Positions 47,613 through 55,568 of a stretch of 64,000 nt of DNA are shown here, in pieces; position 1 is the stretch's first letter, and each line of letters opens with the position of its first letter. Where the stretch lies: the NCBI RefSeq assembly GCF_003594875.1, contig NZ_QZEY01000002.1, positions 744,001 to 808,000 on the forward strand, given 5' to 3'. Position numbers and translations under genes: made by a program. Under the pieces are notes generated by a model, which worked only from the letters and a program-made list of their open reading frames with translations, did no database searches and was not told the origin of the DNA. The stretch is from Bailinhaonella thermotolerans. Its GTDB lineage: Bacteria > Actinomycetota > Actinomycetes > Streptosporangiales > Streptosporangiaceae.

Positions 47613-49043
47613 TCACCCGAGGCGGGCGATCGACTTGTACTCCACGTACGCGTGGATCCCCTCGGGCCCGAACTCCCGCCCGATGCCGCTGGCCTTGAAC
47701 CCGCCGAACGGCGCGCACAGCTCGCTGTTGTAGTAGTTCACGCCGATCGTGCCGGTGCGGATCCGCCGGGCGACCTCCACGCCGTGGTCCACGTCGGCCG
47801 TCCAGACGCTCCCGGCCAGGCCGTACTCACTGTCGTTGGCGATGCGCACGGCCTCCTCCTCGTCGTCGAAGGGGATGACGCCGACGACCGGACCGAAGAT
47901 CTCCTCGCGGGCGATGCGCATGTCGTTGCTCACGTTGACGAAGACCGTCGGCTCGACGTACCAGCCCCGGTCGTACGGCCGGCCGCCGCCCGCCGCGATC
48001 TTGGCGCCCTCCTGGACGCCGAGCCGGACGTACCCCTCGACGCGGTCGCGCTGGCGGCTGCTGACCAGGGGGCCGATCCAGGTCTCGGGGTCGGACGGGT
48101 CGCCCACCTTCATCGTGCGGGCGAGCTGCACGAGCCGGTCCACCATCTCGTCGTGGCGGCGGCGGGAGACCAGGATGCGGCTCTGCAGGGTGCACGCCTG
48201 ACCGCTGATCATGAACGAGGCGGGCGGGATCCAGCCCATCGCCGCGTCGAGGTCGGCGTCGTCCAGGAAGATCGCCGCGGACTTGCCGCCCAGCTCCAGG
48301 GTGCACCGCTTGAGGTGCTCGCCGCAGATGGAGGCGATGCGGCGCCCGGCGGCGGTGGAGCCGGTGAAGGCCACCTTGTCCACGTCCGGGTGGCGCACCA
48401 GGTGCTCGCCGACCTCGCGCCCGGCGGGCACGACGTTGAGGACGCCGGCGGGGATGCCCGCCTCGTGGGCCATCTCGGCGAGCAGGAAGGCGTCGAGCGG
48501 CGCCTCGGGGGCGGGCTTGAGCACGACCGAGCACCCGGCGAGCAGGGCCGGGGCCACCTTGGAGATCGTGACGACCTGCGGGGCGTTCCAGGGGACGATC
48601 GCCGCGACGACGCCGACAGGCTCGCGGCGCACGATCGCCGGGCCGTAGTCGCCCCGGCGCTCCTCCTCCCAGGGGTACTCCCGGGCGTACGCGACGGTCT
48701 TGCGCAGCAGCTCCAGCGGCACGGCGGCCTGCATCACCCGGGAGAAGCTGATGGCGCAGCCCATCTCCGCGGTGATCGTCTGGGCCATCTCCTCCTGCCG
48801 CGCCTCGTACAGCCCGGTCAGGCGCGCGAGCGCGTCGGCCCGCTCCTCCGGCGACAGGCGCGGCCAGGGGCCCTCGTCGAACGCCTTCCGCGCGGCCGCC
48901 ACCGCCCTGTCGATGTCGGCGGCGCCGCCCTCGGGGACCTTGGCGATCACCTCTTCGGTGTGCGGCGAGACCACCTCGATGATCCCCGGCCCCGCCGGCG
49001 CGACCCACTCTCCTGCGATGTAGAACCCGTCGTGCTGAGCCAT
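47613..49043 (-). CDS. aldehyde dehydrogenase (NAD(P)+)
   Basis: 476 residues from the ATG at 49043, chosen for GGGAG seven bases upstream. Catalytic Glu is in LELGGKSAAIFLDD and catalytic Cys in SGQACTLQSRILV. NAPQ in IVPWNAPQ supplies the stabilising Asn, and GSTAAGRR the coenzyme loop. C-terminal PFGGFKASGIGREFGPEGIHAYVEYK is the family's end. It oxidises an aldehyde to the acid, which CoA ligases of the same presumed regulon could then activate. Confidence 0.92.
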   Translation of the reverse strand: MAQHDGFYIAGEWVAPAGPGIIEVVSPHTEEVIAKVPEGGAADIDRAVAAARKAFDEGPWPRLSPEERADALARLTGLYEARQEEMAQTITAEMGCAISFSRVMQAAVPLELLRKTVAYAREYPWEEERRGDYGPAIVRREPVGVVAAIVPWNAPQVVTISKVAPALLAGCSVVLKPAPEAPLDAFLLAEMAHEAGIPAGVLNVVPAGREVGEHLVRHPDVDKVAFTGSTAAGRRIASICGEHLKRCTLELGGKSAAIFLDDADLDAAMGWIPPASFMISGQACTLQSRILVSRRRHDEMVDRLVQLARTMKVGDPSDPETWIGPLVSSRQRDRVEGYVRLGVQEGAKIAAGGGRPYDRGWYVEPTVFVNVSNDMRIAREEIFGPVVGVIPFDDEEEAVRIANDSEYGLAGSVWTADVDHGVEVARRIRTGTIGVNYYNSELCAPFGGFKASGIGREFGPEGIHAYVEYKSIARLG

Positions 49044-49060
49044 CGGCGTCTCCCGCAACG

Positions 49061-49086
49061 TTACCTAACGCTTGCTTGGTAGCATA
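49061..49086 (-). promoter_or_regulatory. KstR2-like operator and -10 box before aldehyde dehydrogenase
   Basis: On the minus strand TATGCT (49081-49086) is followed by AGCAAGCGTTAGGT (49063-49076). The left half matches the other two operators exactly; the right half is degenerate (TTAG for CTTG), and outer ACC...GGT symmetry is retained. It lies at the likely transcription start. Confidence 0.6.
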
Positions 49087-49331
49087 GGAGTGGAACACCC
49101 CCCTGTCACCCCCGCCGGATGTGCGACGCGTCACCCGCGCACGCCGTACGGCGGGGAGCCGCCGCGCCCGGGCCGTACGGCCGCGCGGCGGGGGGACGCC
49201 CGCGCCCCGGAACGGGTCCGGGGACGCGGGCGGCGGAGGCGGCGGCACGGCCGCCAGCCGTGATCAGAGGGCGTCGGACGACGGCGGGCGCGTGCGCAGG
49301 CGGGCAGCCGCGGGCAGCGCGGCAGGCGGGC
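49087..49331. other. gap with GTACGGC palindromes
   Basis: About 245 bases between two minus-strand genes. Two GCCGTACGGC-type palindromes (near 49143 and 49172) are the only feature seen. Confidence 0.4.
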
Positions 49332-50765
49332 TCAGGCGCGGGCCCGGGGCAGGGCGAACACGGCGGCGGCCGCCGCCAGCAGGACGCCCGCGCAGACCAG
49401 GAAGGCCAGCGCGTAGCCCGCCGTGAGCGCGGCCGGGGCGGGCGTGCCCGCGGCCAGGGAGGCGGTGTGGGTGGTGGAGACGGTCGCGAGGGCGGCCAGC
49501 CCCAGCGAGCCGCCCACCTGGCGGGAGGAGTTGAGCACGCCGGAGACGAGCCCGGCCTCGTCGTGGCTCACCCCGGAGGTCGCGGCCATCGCGATCGGGG
49601 CGAAGGTCAGGCCCATGCCGCCGGTGATGAGCATGCCGGGCAGCAGCACGCCGGTCACCAGGCCGCTGCCGGGGGTGATCTGGGCCTGCCAGAGGAAGCC
49701 CGAGGCGGAGATCAGCGCGCCGACCACGAGCAGCGGGCGGAACCCGAACCGGGCCACCAGCCGGGGCGTGGACTTCGACGCGATGATGATCATCGTGGTG
49801 TGCGGGATGAACGCCAGCCCGGCCTGGATCGCGGTGTAGCCGAGGACGTTCTGCATGTAGAGCGACAGGAAGTACCACACGGCGAACCCGGCGACCCCGA
49901 GCAGGAACTGCACGAGGTTGGCCCCGGTGACCGACCGGGACCGGAAGATCCGCAGCGGCATCAGCGGCGCGGCGGCGAAGCGGGCCTGCCACAGGACGAA
50001 CGCCGCGAGCGCGAGCGCGCCCACGATCATCGGCACGAGCGCCCGCGCCGACCCCCACCCGTGGTCGTGGGTGCCGACGAGTCCGTACTCCAGCGCGGTG
50101 AGCCCCAGCGTCACCAGCACCGCCCCGGTCACGTCCAGCCTGCGCGCGCGGGTGGCGTCCCGGCTCTCGGCGAGCGCCAGGAGGGCCACCGCGACGGCGA
50201 CCGCGCCGATCGGCACGTTGATCAGCAGGATCCACCGCCAGGACACGAGGTCGGTGAGCACGCCGCCCACCACGGACCCGGCCGCGCCCCCGGCCGCGCC
50301 GACCGCGCCCCAGGTCGCGATGGCCCTGGCGCGCATCGGGCCGTCCGCGAACGTGGTGGTCAGGATCGTCAGGGTGGCCGGGGACAGGACGGCCGCGCCC
50401 AGGCCCTGGACGGCACGCGCCGCGATCAGCACGCCGGGGGTGTCGGCGAAGCCGCCGACCAGGCTCGACACCGAGAACAGCACGAGGCCCAGGATGAAGA
50501 CCAGCTTCCGCCCGAACAGGTCCGCGGCCCGCCCGCCGAGCAGGAGGAACCCGGCGGAGGTCAGCACGTAGGCGTTCACGATCCACTGGAGCCCCTCGGC
50601 CTCCACCTTCAGATCGGCGGCGATGGCGGGCAGCGCGACGTTCACCACGGACACGTCGAGGACGACCATGAACTGCGCCATGCACACCAGGGCGAGGACG
50701 ACCCAGGGAGGCACGTTCCGCTTCACGCGCTCTTCTTCGGCAGGCAGATCCGTTGTGTTGCTCAT
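49332..50765 (-). CDS. MFS drug exporter, DHA2 family (14 helices)
   Basis: 477 residues with about 14 hydrophobic segments. The first ends VVLDVSVVNVALPAIAADL, motif D1 of drug:H+ antiporters; GRAADLFGRKLVFILGL is motif A and SWRWILLINVPIGAVAV motif C-adjacent. PLMPLRIFRSRSVTGANLVQFLLG follows the central loop. It probably exports antibiotics or dyes. No TetR gene is adjacent; a GTCCTAGGAC palindrome at 50822-50831 could be its operator. Confidence 0.88.
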   Translation of the reverse strand: MSNTTDLPAEEERVKRNVPPWVVLALVCMAQFMVVLDVSVVNVALPAIAADLKVEAEGLQWIVNAYVLTSAGFLLLGGRAADLFGRKLVFILGLVLFSVSSLVGGFADTPGVLIAARAVQGLGAAVLSPATLTILTTTFADGPMRARAIATWGAVGAAGGAAGSVVGGVLTDLVSWRWILLINVPIGAVAVAVALLALAESRDATRARRLDVTGAVLVTLGLTALEYGLVGTHDHGWGSARALVPMIVGALALAAFVLWQARFAAAPLMPLRIFRSRSVTGANLVQFLLGVAGFAVWYFLSLYMQNVLGYTAIQAGLAFIPHTTMIIIASKSTPRLVARFGFRPLLVVGALISASGFLWQAQITPGSGLVTGVLLPGMLITGGMGLTFAPIAMAATSGVSHDEAGLVSGVLNSSRQVGGSLGLAALATVSTTHTASLAAGTPAPAALTAGYALAFLVCAGVLLAAAAAVFALPRARA

Positions 50766-50821
50766 TCATCCACGATCCCACTCATCGCGGACATTCGACG
50801 CCCGTCAGCCCTCCGGCATTA

Positions 50822-50831
50822 GTCCTAGGAC
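50822..50831. promoter_or_regulatory. palindrome GTCCTAGGAC ahead of MFS exporter
   Basis: A perfect 10-base palindrome 57 bases before the MFS start, sharing half-sites with the operator-like repeat at 30915-30931. Confidence 0.4.
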
Positions 50832-50883
50832 CCGCGGCCCCCCCCGGTCCCGCCTCCCGGTCCCGCTCTCGCGTGAGGGCGGC

Positions 50884-51789
50884 TCAGCGGGCGGGGACGC
50901 GCAGGTGGGCGCGGGCGGCGGCCAGGACCATGGCGGGCGTGGTCGCCAGGAGCTCGGGCCCGGGGCGGTCGGCGTCGGGGTCGCTCGTGGTGCCGGGCCA
51001 CAGGACGGTGTGCCGCGGGCCGGGCGGCGGGCCCCAGCGGGTGGGCGGGATGGGCCCGAAGACGATGACGGACGGGGTGCCGTACGCCGTGGCGAGGTGG
51101 GCGGCCCCGGTGTCACCGGTGATCACCAGGCGGGCGCCCGCGATGAGGGCGCACAGCTCGGCGAGGGAGGTGCGGCCGGCGAGGCTGCGGCAGCCGACCG
51201 CCTCCGCCAGGGACTCCTCGGCGGCGTTCCCGGTCACCACGATCTCGTGCCCGTCCGCGGCCAGGGCGCGGGCCACCTCGGCGAAGCGGCCCGCGGGCCA
51301 GCGGCGGGCCGGGGACTTGCCGCCCGGGTGCACGACGATCGCGCCGGGGGCCGGGCTGGGCGCGTCCGGGACCGCCAGCGACAGGTCGCGGGGGTCCGGG
51401 CGCAGGCCGTACCACTCGACGAGGCGGCACCAGCGGGCCACCTCGTGCTCGTCCTCCCGCCAGCGCGGGCCGTCGGCGAAGCCCGCGACGGGGTTCGCGT
51501 AGGCCCACAGGCGGCCCGGCCCGGTGGCCTTGAGGAGGCAGTGGCTGCGGGGGCCGCAGCCGTGCATGTTCACCGCGAGGTCCTCGCCCCGCGCGCGGAT
51601 CGGCTCCAGCTCTCCCGCCGGGAGCAGCTCGTCGACGGCCCCGATGAGCGGGACCAGGTCGGCGAGCCACGCGGGGGCGGCCAGCGTGATGTGGTCGCCG
51701 GGACGTCCCCGGCGGATCGCGCGGAGCGCGGGGACGGCGGTCAGGAGGTCGCCGACGCCCAGCGCGCGCAGGACGAGGACCCGGCTCAC
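50884..51789 (-). CDS. glycosyltransferase family 9 (heptosyltransferase-like)
   Basis: 301 residues from the GTG at 51789, overlapping the SDR stop by four bases. VLVLRALGVGDLLTAVPALRAIRR is the GT9 N-terminal nucleotide-sugar acceptor loop. IVVHPGGKSPARRWPAGRFAEVARAL and VITGDTGAAHLATAYGTPSVIVFGP are the donor-binding motifs (HPG and DTGxxH). In Gram-negatives this family adds heptose from ADP-heptose to LPS core. Here it is the last gene of a six-gene operon that also makes the heptose precursor, so the donor is probably ADP-heptose. Confidence 0.87.
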   Translation of the reverse strand: MSRVLVLRALGVGDLLTAVPALRAIRRGRPGDHITLAAPAWLADLVPLIGAVDELLPAGELEPIRARGEDLAVNMHGCGPRSHCLLKATGPGRLWAYANPVAGFADGPRWREDEHEVARWCRLVEWYGLRPDPRDLSLAVPDAPSPAPGAIVVHPGGKSPARRWPAGRFAEVARALAADGHEIVVTGNAAEESLAEAVGCRSLAGRTSLAELCALIAGARLVITGDTGAAHLATAYGTPSVIVFGPIPPTRWGPPPGPRHTVLWPGTTSDPDADRPGPELLATTPAMVLAAARAHLRVPAR

Positions 51790-52472
51790 GGCCAGGAGGT
51801 CTCCCTGGACGGGCAGACCACGAGTTCGCGGACCTCGCACCCGGGGGGCTGGCGCAGCGCGAACAGGATCGTCTCGGCCACGTTGGCCGGGTCGTTGAGC
51901 GCGGCGTCGGCCGGCGGCTTGTACTTCTCGTCGCGCCCGTCGAAGAACGCCGTCTGCATGCCGCCCGGGATCAGCAGGGTCACCCCCACCTCCCCGGCCA
52001 GCTCGGCGGCCAGCGCCCGGGTGAAGCCGACGACGCCGAACTTGGAGGCGCAGTACGCGGTGGCGTCGCTCAGCGCCCGGACCCCCAGCGTGGACGCCAC
52101 GGTGACGACCTTGCCGTGGCTGGCGCAGAGGTACGGCAGGGCGGCCCGCACGACCGAGACCGTGCCGAGCAGGTTCACCGACAGCACGTGCTCCCAGGTG
52201 TCGGCGGGCACGTCGCGCAGCGTCCCGCAGGCGTCGGTGCCCGCGGCGGTGACGATCGCGTCGAGCCCGTCGGCGCGCCGGGCCAGGCAGTGCACGGCGC
52301 GTTCGGCGGCGGCGCGGTCGGACAGGTCGGCCTGCACGTGCTCGAAGTCGGACCCGGGGGGCACCCGGTCGATGATCAGCGGCGTGCCGCCGTCCTTGGC
52401 CACCGCCGCCGCGACGGCGGCGCCGAGGCCCGAGGCGCCTCCGGTGATCAGCACTCTTCCGGGACGGTCCAT
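51786..52472 (-). CDS. short-chain dehydrogenase/reductase in heptose operon
   Basis: 228 residues. VLITGGASGLGAAVA binds NAD(P); Ser in VASTLGVRA with YCASKFG gives the catalytic triad. It overlaps the kinase gene upstream by 25 bases. It is a classical SDR, much shorter than the extended-type epimerase HldD, so it should not be read as the D,D- to L,D-heptose epimerase. It may oxidise or reduce a sugar intermediate of the glycan. Confidence 0.85.
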   Translation of the reverse strand: MDRPGRVLITGGASGLGAAVAAAVAKDGGTPLIIDRVPPGSDFEHVQADLSDRAAAERAVHCLARRADGLDAIVTAAGTDACGTLRDVPADTWEHVLSVNLLGTVSVVRAALPYLCASHGKVVTVASTLGVRALSDATAYCASKFGVVGFTRALAAELAGEVGVTLLIPGGMQTAFFDGRDEKYKPPADAALNDPANVAETILFALRQPPGCEVRELVVCPSRETSWP

Positions 52473-53443
52473 GTGACCTTCTCCTTCCGTGGGTCGTCGA
52501 GCGCGGTCAGGGCGTCCCAGATCCGGGGCCGGGACTGCCGGCGCCCTCGCTGCGGGGTGTCCCCCTCGAACAGCGTGGTCACGCCTCCGCCCGCCACGTA
52601 TTCACTCGACGCCTGTACGGCTCGCGCGGTCGCCTCGCCCGTCGGCAGCCCGTCGGCCAGCGCCCAGGCGGCGGCGACGGCGAAGCTGTCCCCCGCGCCG
52701 CAGGTGTCGGCGGCCGGCCCGGCGGGCGAGGCGGGCACGGTCAGCGGCGTGCCCGAGCCGGTGGACAGCAGGGCGCCCTTCGCGCCCAGGGTGACCGCGA
52801 CGGCCTCGGCCCCCCACTGGCGGGCCAGGTGGGCGGCGTGCTCCTGGGGCGTGCGCAGGTGGCCGGGCGAGAGCGCGGCCGCCTCGGACTCGTTCGGGGT
52901 CGCCAGCGCGGCCCCGGCCACGGGCGGGGCGCCGCGCGGGTGCGGGTCCCACACGGTCGGCGCGGACGCCGCCACGCGGGCCAGGTACGACCGCAGGACC
53001 GGATGCGCGGTGACTCCCCTCCCGTAGTCGCTGACCAGCACGGCCGAGGCGGAGCGGAGGGCGTCGAGCACGGCCGAGCCGACGGGCCCGCTGCCCGCGA
53101 CCCCCTCGCCGACGTCCAGCCGCAGCAGGGTCTGGGACCGCGCGCGGATACGGATCTTGCTGGGTGTGCGGCCGCGCAGCGGGAGCCGCACGACACGGAC
53201 GCGGCGGGACAGCAGCCGCCACAGGGTCTGCCCGGCGTCGTCGTCCCCGAGGGCGGTGACGATCACGACCTCGCGCCCCTCCCGCGCGGCCAGCAGCGCG
53301 GCGAGTCCGGCGCCGCCGGGGCGGGCGTGCTCGCCGGTGCAGTTGACGACGGGCACGGGGGCGTCGGGCGCGACGCGGTCGCTGGTGCCGTCCAGGTCGA
53401 TGTCCAGCAGCGCGTCACCGACCACGACGAGGGGTCCGGTCAT
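52448..53443 (-). CDS. PfkB-family sugar kinase (HldA-like)
   Basis: 331 residues. VVVGDALLDIDLDGTSDRVAPDAPVPVV matches the RfaE/HldE kinase opening, and GGAGLAALLA lies in the sugar site. SKIRIRARSQTLLRLDVGE and SDYGRGVTA follow RfaE closely. DTCGAGDSFAVAAA holds the catalytic Asp. The likely reaction is phosphorylation of heptose-7-phosphate to the 1,7-bisphosphate. The ATG overlaps the GmhA stop (ATGA). A second kinase domain of this kind is in the bifunctional gene at 62069-63634. Confidence 0.8.
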   Translation of the reverse strand: MTGPLVVVGDALLDIDLDGTSDRVAPDAPVPVVNCTGEHARPGGAGLAALLAAREGREVVIVTALGDDDAGQTLWRLLSRRVRVVRLPLRGRTPSKIRIRARSQTLLRLDVGEGVAGSGPVGSAVLDALRSASAVLVSDYGRGVTAHPVLRSYLARVAASAPTVWDPHPRGAPPVAGAALATPNESEAAALSPGHLRTPQEHAAHLARQWGAEAVAVTLGAKGALLSTGSGTPLTVPASPAGPAADTCGAGDSFAVAAAWALADGLPTGEATARAVQASSEYVAGGGVTTLFEGDTPQRGRRQSRPRIWDALTALDDPRKEKVTWTVPEEC

Positions 53444-54249
53444 GGCGTGGTCCCCCGGAGAGCGCCGCGTCCTCGCGGCGTGGCCGCCCCCGGCGCCCCG
53501 GCGCCGCGCCCGCCTGAGGTGGCCCGGCGCGGTGACGGCGGCGAGGCGGCCGGCGTCGCGGGCCCGGGCGCGGCGGAGGCCGCCGCGGCGGCGCCGGCGG
53601 AGGCGGCCGCGGTGGCGGGCGCGGTGGCGGGCGCGGTGGTGGTCCCGGCCGGGGTGGTGAGGCCGGGCACGACGCCGGCGGCGGGCGGCTGGGCGAGCAC
53701 GATCTCGTCCAGCGCCTCGCACAGCATGTGCACGGCCGCGAGCTGCACCTCCTGGACGGTGCAGGCCTCCCGCGCCTCCACGGGGATCACGTCGTCGCAC
53801 AGCGAGGCCAGCGGGTTCGGCACCGGCCCGGTGAAGCCCCAGACCGTGACCCCGCACTCGCGGGCGGCGACGGCCGCGGACAGCAGGTTGCGGCTCGCCC
53901 CGCTGGTGGACAGGCAGATGAGCACGTCGCCGGGGCGCCCGTGTGCCCGCACCTGCCGGGCGAACACCTCCTCGTGGCCGTAGTCGTTGCAGATCGCCGT
54001 GGTGCTGGAGGTGTCGGCGTGCAGCGCGATCGCGGGCAGCGGTTTGCGTTCGTCCCGGTAGCGGCCGACGAGCTCGGCGGTGAGGTGCTGCGCCTCGGCC
54101 GCGCTGCCGCCGTTCCCGCACGCCAGCAGTTTCCCCCCGGCCGCGAACACCCCGGCGAGGTGGCGGGCCCACGCCTCCAGGTGCCCGGCGCTGGGCCGGA
54201 AGGCCGCCAGGGCCTCCGTCAGGTCGTCCAGATGGGTGAGCGTGGTCAT
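53440..54249 (-). CDS. gmhA: sedoheptulose-7-phosphate isomerase with Ala/Pro-rich tail
   Basis: 269 residues; the enzyme part ends near residue 190. LLACGNGGSAAEAQHLTAELVGRY is the SIS-domain substrate loop of GmhA, DTSSTTAICNDYGHEEVFARQ the active-site segment and LICLSTSGASRNLL the phosphate loop. The last 80 residues are Ala/Pro/Thr/Gly repeats (TTAPATAPATAAASAG...), absent from known GmhA proteins and likely disordered. It turns sedoheptulose-7-phosphate into D-glycero-D-manno-heptose-7-phosphate, the first step of ADP-heptose synthesis. Confidence 0.88.
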   Translation of the reverse strand: MTTLTHLDDLTEALAAFRPSAGHLEAWARHLAGVFAAGGKLLACGNGGSAAEAQHLTAELVGRYRDERKPLPAIALHADTSSTTAICNDYGHEEVFARQVRAHGRPGDVLICLSTSGASRNLLSAAVAARECGVTVWGFTGPVPNPLASLCDDVIPVEAREACTVQEVQLAAVHMLCEALDEIVLAQPPAAGVVPGLTTPAGTTTAPATAPATAAASAGAAAAASAAPGPATPAASPPSPRRATSGGRGAGAPGAATPRGRGALRGTTP

Positions 54250-54347
54250 CTCCGTCCTCTCCTCCTGGTCTCGCGGCCGGTCTGCCGGTCGCGCGTCGCC
54301 TCCGCCGGGTCACCGGGGCGGAGCCTCGCCGCCCGGGCGCGGCCTCT

Positions 54348-55568
54348 TCACGAGGGCGTCCCGCCCGCCGCCGCCGCGGCCGAGCCGGCTCCCACGAGGC
54401 GCGTGTAGACGCCGAGGGTCTCGGTGGCGACCCGGTCCCAGGCGAAGCGGGCGCGGGCCCGGTCCGCCCCGGCGATGCCGTACGCGCCGCGCTTGGTCTG
54501 GTCGTCGAGCAGGTCGCGCAGGACCTTGGCGAGCGTCAGCGGGTCGCGCGGGGGCACGTGCACCCCGGTCACGCCGTCGATCACGCTGTCGATGTGGCCG
54601 CCGACGGCCGAGGCCACGACGGGCACCCCGCAGGCCATCGCCTCCAGCGGGACCATGCCGAACGGCTCGTACCAGGGCATGGTCACGACGAGGTCGGCCG
54701 AGCGGATGAGCGCGGGCACCTCGGAGCGGTCGATCCGGCCGAGCATGCGCAGCCGCTCGCCGACGCCGGCGCGGGCCGCCACGGCCCGGAGCCGGGACGC
54801 CTCGGGGTCCAGGTCCAGCTCCTCGGCGGGCGGGCCGCCGGCGACGAGCAGCTCGGCGTGCGGCACCCGGGACAGCGCCTCGATGACGGTGTCCAGGCCC
54901 TTGCGCGGGACCAGGCGGCCCAGGCAGACGATCCGGGGGCGGCCGTTCCGCTCCCACGCGGGGCCGTCGGGGGTGAAGGTCTCGACGTCCACGCCGCACG
55001 GGATGATGTGGGCGCGGCGGCGCGGGATGCCCATGCGGGCCAGCTCGAACACCTCGTCGCCGCAGGTGGCGATCACCGCGTCGGCGCGCTTGCCGATCGC
55101 GGCCTCGGCCTCGATGCGGCCGTCCGGGCTGGTGTCGGCGTCCTTCTGGTAGCGCTTCTTGACCACGCCGAGCGCGTGGAACGTCTGCACGACCGGGATC
55201 CCGGTCTCCCGCGCCCCGGCGATGGAGGCCAGGCCGCTCATCCAGAAGTGCGCGTGGACCAGGTCGGGCGGGTTCTCGGCCCAGCGCTCGCCCAGCCAGG
55301 CGCCCATGTCGGGGATGTAGGGCAGCAGGTCGTCCTTCGGCAGCTCCTTGGCCGGGCCCGCGGGGACGTGCACGACCTCCACGCCGGGCGCCATGGTGAC
55401 GCTCTCGGGCAGGTCGGGGTCGTCGCGCCGGGTGTAGACGGCCACCTGGTGCCCCTGTTTCGCCACCGCCTGGGCCAGCGCCGCCACGTGGACGTTCTGT
55501 CCGCCCGCGTCGATGCCGCCGATCGTCGCCAGCGGGCTGGCGTGCTCGGAAACCATCGCGATCTTCAT
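54348..55568 (-). CDS. glycosyltransferase family 1 (GT-B)
   Basis: 406 residues; AGAGGT precedes the ATG. ASPLATIGGIDAGGQNVHVAALAQAVAKQGHQVAVYTRR is the GT1/GT4 glycine-rich opening (as in MshA- and sucrose-synthase-type enzymes), and IVCLGRLVPRKGLDTVIEAL starts the donor domain. PWYEPFGMVPLEAMACGVPVVAS is the EX7E donor site. The start overlaps the stop of the HAD-GT9 fusion (ATGA). It adds a hexose, heptose or related sugar to the glycan. Confidence 0.9.
   Translation of the reverse strand: MKIAMVSEHASPLATIGGIDAGGQNVHVAALAQAVAKQGHQVAVYTRRDDPDLPESVTMAPGVEVVHVPAGPAKELPKDDLLPYIPDMGAWLGERWAENPPDLVHAHFWMSGLASIAGARETGIPVVQTFHALGVVKKRYQKDADTSPDGRIEAEAAIGKRADAVIATCGDEVFELARMGIPRRRAHIIPCGVDVETFTPDGPAWERNGRPRIVCLGRLVPRKGLDTVIEALSRVPHAELLVAGGPPAEELDLDPEASRLRAVAARAGVGERLRMLGRIDRSEVPALIRSADLVVTMPWYEPFGMVPLEAMACGVPVVASAVGGHIDSVIDGVTGVHVPPRDPLTLAKVLRDLLDDQTKRGAYGIAGADRARARFAWDRVATETLGVYTRLVGAGSAAAAAGGTPS

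Noticed and set aside
51786-52472. SDR gene as the ADP-heptose epimerase HldD
   Set aside because: At 228 residues it is a classical SDR, while HldD is an extended SDR of over 300 residues with different motifs.
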